In this document: piece by piece, positions 5,817 through 9,566 of the stretch
Numbering within the stretch: position 1 is the stretch's first letter
How the letters are laid out: each line of letters opens with the position of its first letter
From: Candidatus Atribacteria bacterium
Lineage (GTDB): Bacteria; Atribacterota; Atribacteria; Atribacterales; Atribacteraceae
Length of the DNA stretch: 9,566 bases
Assembly (NCBI GenBank): GCA_026390275.1
Contig: JAPLGF010000159.1
Span: 1-9,566, forward strand
Direction of reading: 5' to 3'
Position numbers and translations under genes: made by a program
The notes under the pieces: generated by a model
Databases searched by the model: none
What the model was told of the DNA's origin: nothing
The model's input: the letters and a program-made list of their open reading frames with translations, nothing else

Positions 5817-6732
5817 TTACCAGGGATCATACGCACTTCTAGTGAACAACACCCTCTTAAAAGAGGCTGGCTTGACGACCGATGATCTGGCTACCTATGA
5901 CAGCTTTGAAGCGACTCTGAAAAAACTTAAGAAAGACACGAACGGAGACGGCATTGTTGATCGTTGGGGATGGACCTGGAGTGGTTCCGGTTCTCAAAAC
6001 CCCTGGACTTCTATGGAACTCGCCATTTATGCCTTTGGAGGACGGCTTATCAAAAACCTGCATATGAACAGTAATGTTCCGGAGCCAGTTATCATCGATA
6101 GTCCGGAAACCGTGAAGGCTCTCACCTGGATGACCAACGTTTACAAAAATGGACTGGTCCCACAAAGTGTTCCCACTGATACTTATGAACTGAGCATGGA
6201 GCAATTCATGACCGGTCAGGTTGCTACTCTCCAGGAAGGTCCATGGTCGCTGTCGTCGGAGAAAGAGGCATTTGCCAAGAAAGGGTGGGAACTGGCTTCG
6301 GCCGCTTTGCCAAAAGGCCCGGCGGGAAGTGCCAGCTTCATATCATTTGGCGACTTCGGAATTTTTAATACCGCGCAACGTCGGGGTACAGTTGATGCTT
6401 GCCTTACTTGGCTTAAGTTCTTTACTGGTGAAGAAGGAGAACGTATTTGGTGCCAGATGTTAGGGAGAATTCCCAACCGGCCAGAAATTCAGAAAGAACC
6501 GTTCTGGACCGATGACGTGGCTTTTAAGGGATTCATAGCTGCCAGTGCCACAGCTGACCGGGAACAGCCGATCTGGATGACTGGACTGAATCGAACCATT
6601 AATGATGAAGTGGTTCCTATGTTCCAGGGGATGCTATTAGGGAAAATCTCGCCCGAAGATACATCCAAACAACTGCAAGATATCCTGGTTAAAGGGTTAA
6701 CCAGTTTTGGCGTCAAACTCCCTACAAAATAA
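5770..6732 (+). CDS. C-terminal fragment of frameshifted sugar ABC transporter substrate-binding protein
   Basis: The fragment has about 320 codons and holds most of a family-1 carbohydrate-binding protein: SGKTHLFAMSNYQGSYALLVNN, then LLKEAGL, an EF-hand-like loop DTNGDGIVDRWG often seen in this family, and the typical ending TINDEVVPMFQGMLLGKISPEDTSKQLQDI. It has no signal peptide of its own. The nominal TTG at 5770 has no Shine-Dalgarno; the ATG at 5809 overlaps the stop of the preceding fragment (ATGAGTAA), so reinitiation is conceivable but would give a cytoplasmic, incomplete protein. Compared with MalE, roughly 25-35 residues are absent between the LPDMGRV strand and the SGKTHLFAMS strand, so a deletion accompanies the frameshift. 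The two downstream permeases are intact, so this gene was recently functional, or the lesion is a sequence or assembly error. Confidence 0.8.
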   Translation: MAEDPSGKTHLFAMSNYQGSYALLVNNTLLKEAGLTTDDLATYDSFEATLKKLKKDTNGDGIVDRWGWTWSGSGSQNPWTSMELAIYAFGGRLIKNLHMNSNVPEPVIIDSPETVKALTWMTNVYKNGLVPQSVPTDTYELSMEQFMTGQVATLQEGPWSLSSEKEAFAKKGWELASAALPKGPAGSASFISFGDFGIFNTAQRRGTVDACLTWLKFFTGEEGERIWCQMLGRIPNRPEIQKEPFWTDDVAFKGFIAASATADREQPIWMTGLNRTINDEVVPMFQGMLLGKISPEDTSKQLQDILVKGLTSFGVKLPTK

Positions 6733-6752
6733 AAAAGCGTTAATCAATGTAA

Positions 6753-6801
6753 TCAATACTGAGGGATGTGGAAATGGTACAGAGTCATCCCTCAGTATTG
6801 A
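6753..6801 (+). repeat. Perfect 16-bp inverted repeat (stem-loop) between binding-protein and permease genes
   Basis: TCAATACTGAGGGATG (6753-6768) is exactly complementary to CATCCCTCAGTATTGA (6786-6801) across a 17-base loop. It is followed by AAAAAATATT, so on the plus strand there is no T-run and it is not a standard intrinsic terminator. Stem-loops between malE-type and malF-type genes commonly stabilise the upstream message or reduce downstream expression, so that binding protein exceeds permease. It lies 20 bases after the binding-protein stop and 34 bases before the permease start. Confidence 0.8.
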
Positions 6802-6835
6802 AAAAATATTCCGTGAGGACGGAGATTTGATTTCT

Positions 6836-7753
6836 ATGTCGCAGAGGAAACCAATGTTGATGAAAAATAATTGGAGAGGATATTTACGAAAAAATAAGAT
6901 GGCGTATTTGTTTCTGCTGCCGGCCTTATTGTGCTTAATCGGAACGGTTTTCATTCCGATTTGTATGGCTGTCAAGACCAGCTTTTTCCGTGATGTATTC
7001 CTTTCCCCTCTCTCACAACCATTTGTCGGATGGGATAATTATCTGTCTATCTTTCGTGATAACCTGTTCTGGGATTCTTTTTGGAGGAGCTGGTACTGGA
7101 CAATTGGATCGGTTGTACTACAGTTCCTGGTCGGTTTTGTGGCAGCCTTGGTGCTCAACCAACAATTTGTGGGGAGAGGGATCATCCGTGGTTTATTAAT
7201 CATTCCCTGGGTGGTTCCGGGTACGGTGACCGCCTCGATCTTTTCCATGCTCTTCACCAGTACCGGACTAGTAAATCAGTTACTGATTAAAATGGGTTTG
7301 TTAGATAACTTTTTTCCCTGGCTTACTAACTTCGGAACGGCCATGCCAACCCTGCTTTTAGCGCACACTTGGAGAGGATTTCCATTTTATATGATAATGA
7401 TGCTGGCGGCGTTGCAGGGTATTCCCGATGAACTCTATGAATCGGCGAAGATTGATGGAGCCAGCGCCCTTTCTTGCTTTCTACATATCACTCTTCCGAA
7501 TATCAAGGGATCAATAATGGTTTCCACCCTCTTGGGTGTTATCTGGACGTATGGCTATCTGGATATGATTTATATCATGACCTATGGCGGTCCCTATTAC
7601 GCGACCTATACCCAGGCTCTCTATGTATACGCCAAAGCCTTTGTCAAGGGAGATCTCGGCATGGCGTCTGCCGGGGCGGTGACGCTCGTCCTCACCATGC
7701 TGTTGTTTTCTTTGCTCTACTTGCGATCCATACGAAAATCGGACATTGAATAG
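6836..7753 (+). CDS. Sugar ABC transporter permease, MalF-type
   Basis: A 305-residue inner-membrane subunit. Six hydrophobic segments are visible at about 23-46, 88-107, 118-140, 170-193, 228-248 and 279-296. The cytoplasmic EAA loop that docks the ATPase begins at Glu199 (ELYESAKIDGAS, with ITLPNIKG following). Features such as the N-terminal KNKMAYLFLLPALL, GLLIIPWVVPG and YGGP are standard for family-1 sugar permeases. The start at 6836 is chosen because GGAG lies 11 bases upstream and the frame extending to 6707 would overlap the binding-protein end and run through the stem-loop; ATG 6854 with AGAGG six bases before is an alternative. The stop is 12 bases before the next gene. It pairs with the following permease as a heterodimer; no ATP-binding subunit is seen in the window. 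Confidence 0.93.
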   Translation: MSQRKPMLMKNNWRGYLRKNKMAYLFLLPALLCLIGTVFIPICMAVKTSFFRDVFLSPLSQPFVGWDNYLSIFRDNLFWDSFWRSWYWTIGSVVLQFLVGFVAALVLNQQFVGRGIIRGLLIIPWVVPGTVTASIFSMLFTSTGLVNQLLIKMGLLDNFFPWLTNFGTAMPTLLLAHTWRGFPFYMIMMLAALQGIPDELYESAKIDGASALSCFLHITLPNIKGSIMVSTLLGVIWTYGYLDMIYIMTYGGPYYATYTQALYVYAKAFVKGDLGMASAGAVTLVLTMLLFSLLYLRSIRKSDIE

Positions 7754-7765
7754 GGGAACCCATCT

Positions 7766-8602
7766 ATGCACCACAAAAAAAATTATAAATCCATGCTCAT
7801 CTATATCCCTGTCATCCTCATTCTAGGGTTTGGCATCGGGCCTTTTCTTGCCGCCCTGGTGACGTCATTTCTGCCGGTCGGGACCTTTGTCACCGTTGAA
7901 AATCCCTTTGAAAGTATTTCCAATTTTTCGATGGTTAATTACTCTGAACTTTTCACTGAATACCACTTTCCAACCTGGTTCATCAATAGTACGATTGTCT
8001 CAGTTGTGAGTACTCTCATATCAATATTCTGTTCCTGTCTCGCCGGGTATTCCCTCAGTCGGTTTAAGGTTGCGGGACGGCGTAGTGCCGAAATGATGTT
8101 GCTTATATCGCAGATGATGCCAGTAGCGGCTATTATTATCCCTCTTTATGTCATTATTTCCCGATTTGCCCTCACCAATACCCTGATCAGCCTTATTCTG
8201 GTGAACAATGCCATCACGATTCCTTTTTCAACCATGATGATGAGGAGCTTTTTCGATTCCATTCCTCGAGAACTGGAAGACGCCGCTTTGACTGATGGAT
8301 GTACGCCGCTCATGGTGTTGAGATATATTACCTTGCCTCTGGTTCGACCCGGCCTGTTTGCCACCGCTATTTTTGCTTTTACTCTTTGCTGGCAAGAATT
8401 TCTATTTGCGGTCACCTTTAATACCAGTGATACATTGAGGACGCTCACCACCGGAATGGCATCGGTCAAAGAAAGAAATATGGTGAATTGGGGGATCCTT
8501 TCTGCTGCGGTGGTGGTTGCAACAATTCCGGTGGCCATTTTGTTTGCCTTGGTGCAGAAACAATTTGTTCATGGATTAACGAAAGGAGCTTTAAAAGGTT
8601 AG
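7766..8602 (+). CDS. Sugar ABC transporter permease, MalG-type
   Basis: A 278-residue partner of the preceding permease. The N-terminal segment (about 10-35) is followed by a short periplasmic part, then membrane segments near 70-97, 108-131, 136-157, 197-217 and 242-264. The EAA loop starts at Glu169 (ELEDAALTDGCT, then YITLPLVRPGL), matching MalG-type proteins. The C terminus (QKQFVHGLTKGALKG) is the usual family ending, so the gene appears complete. AGGGGAAC lies a few bases before the ATG. It follows the first permease by 12 bases and precedes the second URO-D-like gene by 47 bases on the same strand, so all three are probably co-transcribed. Confidence 0.95.
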   Translation: MHHKKNYKSMLIYIPVILILGFGIGPFLAALVTSFLPVGTFVTVENPFESISNFSMVNYSELFTEYHFPTWFINSTIVSVVSTLISIFCSCLAGYSLSRFKVAGRRSAEMMLLISQMMPVAAIIIPLYVIISRFALTNTLISLILVNNAITIPFSTMMMRSFFDSIPRELEDAALTDGCTPLMVLRYITLPLVRPGLFATAIFAFTLCWQEFLFAVTFNTSDTLRTLTTGMASVKERNMVNWGILSAAVVVATIPVAILFALVQKQFVHGLTKGALKG

Positions 8603-8649
8603 TCACATGGCGGTAAGTTTGCGACGAAGAGTTGATGGGAGGGAATTGG

Positions 8650-9566
8650 ATGAATTCTCGTGAACGATTTAAGGCAGTGATGCGGGGAGAGAGGGTAGCA
8701 TTACCTCTTTGGGAGTATGCTTATTGGGTAGATACGATTCGGAACTGGTACCAGTGTGGTTTACCCAATGTCTATGGCCTTCCAGAAACACTGTCTGGTG
8801 GTTCAATGGTGTATGGTGAATCACTCTACTGGCCCGATGAGGCCTCGGCTGGCCCACGGGATCGGGATGTACATGCCTATTTTGGCCTTGACGAAGGATA
8901 CATTCGAGTGCCGGTTAAGTCCTGGATATGGCCACCATTTGAGATACAAACCATTTCAGATGAATCTGATCGTCTCATTTTGAGAGATCAAATGGGGGTC
9001 GTCCGGGAGGTTATGAAGGATGGAAAATCGGTCCCGCGCTTTCTTCAATCACCGGTTCGTAACCGGGAGGACTTTGACATCATGAAATCCCGGCTTGACC
9101 CCTCGACTGAGGGACGTTTTCCTGAGAACTGGGACACGATGGCCCAGGGGTTTAATGAGGCTCAATTTCCAGTTGTTTTTGGGGGTCACCCCTGTGGTTT
9201 TTTTGGATCTCTGCGGTATTTGATTGGCCTCGAAAACCTGTGTTACACGTATTATGATAATCCGTCATTGATTCATGAGGTCAATAATCATTTGTGTAAC
9301 TTGTGGGTCAATGTTTGGGGAAAGGCACTCTCCGAGGTCAAAGTGGACTGTGTCCACATGTGGGAAGATATGTCCTATGTTGGCGGATCGCTCATATCTC
9401 CCGCTGCCTTTCGGGAATTTATGATGCCGTACTACAAGAGAGTGGTGAACACCATCAAGGATTGTGGGGTAGAATTTATTTGGGTTGATACCGACGGCGA
9501 TTGCCGCGAGTTGATACCACTTTTTGTGGAGTGTGGAATCACGGGGATGTATCCGTTCGAGGCGCA
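8650..9566 (+). CDS. URO-D superfamily protein, second type, truncated at the right edge
   Basis: An open frame of 305 codons plus two bases runs to the window end. It begins MNSRERFKAVMRGERVALPLWEY at an ATG six bases after GGGAGGGA. The N terminus (RERFKAVMRGE) and the barrel motifs WEDMSYVGGSLISP (238-251), FREFMMPYY, WVDTDGD (278-284) and GITGMYPFE (296-304) match the widespread URO-D-like family. At the strand where corrinoid methyltransferases carry His-x-Cys this protein has Asp-Thr-Asp-Gly-Asp, so it should not bind zinc that way. It differs clearly from the URO-D-like protein at the left of the window. The missing C terminus is probably about 50-70 residues, judged by family length. 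It is the last visible gene of the transporter operon, suggesting a role in metabolism of the imported compound, but no reaction can be assigned. Confidence 0.88.
   Translation, partial: MNSRERFKAVMRGERVALPLWEYAYWVDTIRNWYQCGLPNVYGLPETLSGGSMVYGESLYWPDEASAGPRDRDVHAYFGLDEGYIRVPVKSWIWPPFEIQTISDESDRLILRDQMGVVREVMKDGKSVPRFLQSPVRNREDFDIMKSRLDPSTEGRFPENWDTMAQGFNEAQFPVVFGGHPCGFFGSLRYLIGLENLCYTYYDNPSLIHEVNNHLCNLWVNVWGKALSEVKVDCVHMWEDMSYVGGSLISPAAFREFMMPYYKRVVNTIKDCGVEFIWVDTDGDCRELIPLFVECGITGMYPFEA

Noticed and set aside
6707..6835. Longer N terminus for the first permease starting at 6707
   Set aside because: It would overlap the end of the binding-protein gene and include the stem-loop sequence; family members begin near the KNKMAYLF segment.
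8607..8663. Small 18-codon frame (starting MAVSLRRRVDGRE) between the second permease and the second URO-D-like gene
   Set aside because: No well-spaced Shine-Dalgarno precedes it, and it overlaps the start of the URO-D-like gene, whose own site is strong.
1..9566. CRISPR arrays, tRNA or rRNA genes, and insertion-sequence ends
   Set aside because: Reading through the window by eye showed no regularly spaced repeats, no cloverleaf-like segment and no transposase motifs or terminal repeats.

Overview
This 9.6 kb window looks like bacterial accessory carbohydrate metabolism. It has moderate GC, tight gene packing and clear Shine-Dalgarno sites. The solute-binding protein has a cleavable signal peptide without a lipobox cysteine, which fits a cell with a periplasm. 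The mix of a LacI regulator, a sugar ABC importer, a polyol-type dehydrogenase and uroporphyrinogen-decarboxylase-like (URO-D-like) proteins is the kind seen in anaerobic, often thermophilic fermenters. I cannot fix the taxon, and a lineage such as Atribacterota is only a guess.

Layout. At the left edge (1-513) an unrecognised minus-strand reading frame runs off the window, followed by about 330 bases without a confident gene. A URO-D-fold protein (514-1830, +) faces a zinc-dependent dehydrogenase of the erythritol/L-threitol type (1925-3028, -). The dehydrogenase diverges from a LacI-family regulator (3123-4103, +) across a 94-base region holding promoter elements for both directions and a palindromic operator candidate. 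After lacI, all on the + strand, come a mannose-6-phosphate-isomerase-like cupin enzyme (4148-5350), a family-1 sugar-binding protein split by a frameshift and lacking an internal segment (5496-6732), two MalF/MalG-type permeases (6836-7753 and 7766-8602), and a second, different URO-D-fold protein (8650 to the right edge, truncated).

How it may work. The regulator probably senses a sugar or polyol and controls both the divergent dehydrogenase and the transporter operon. The 12-mer ATTTCAATGAAA occurs just before lacI and again just before the binding-protein gene. The importer would bring in an unphosphorylated carbohydrate, and the dehydrogenase and cupin isomerase would act on it or its products. 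The role of the two URO-D-like proteins is unknown. They are not heme enzymes by context, and they are the most interesting unexplained part. No ATP-binding subunit for the importer lies in the window.

Points most worth checking: the lesion in the binding-protein gene, the 16-bp perfect stem-loop between binding protein and first permease, the shared operator candidate together with the unusual LacI hinge, and the pair of dissimilar URO-D-like genes at this locus.
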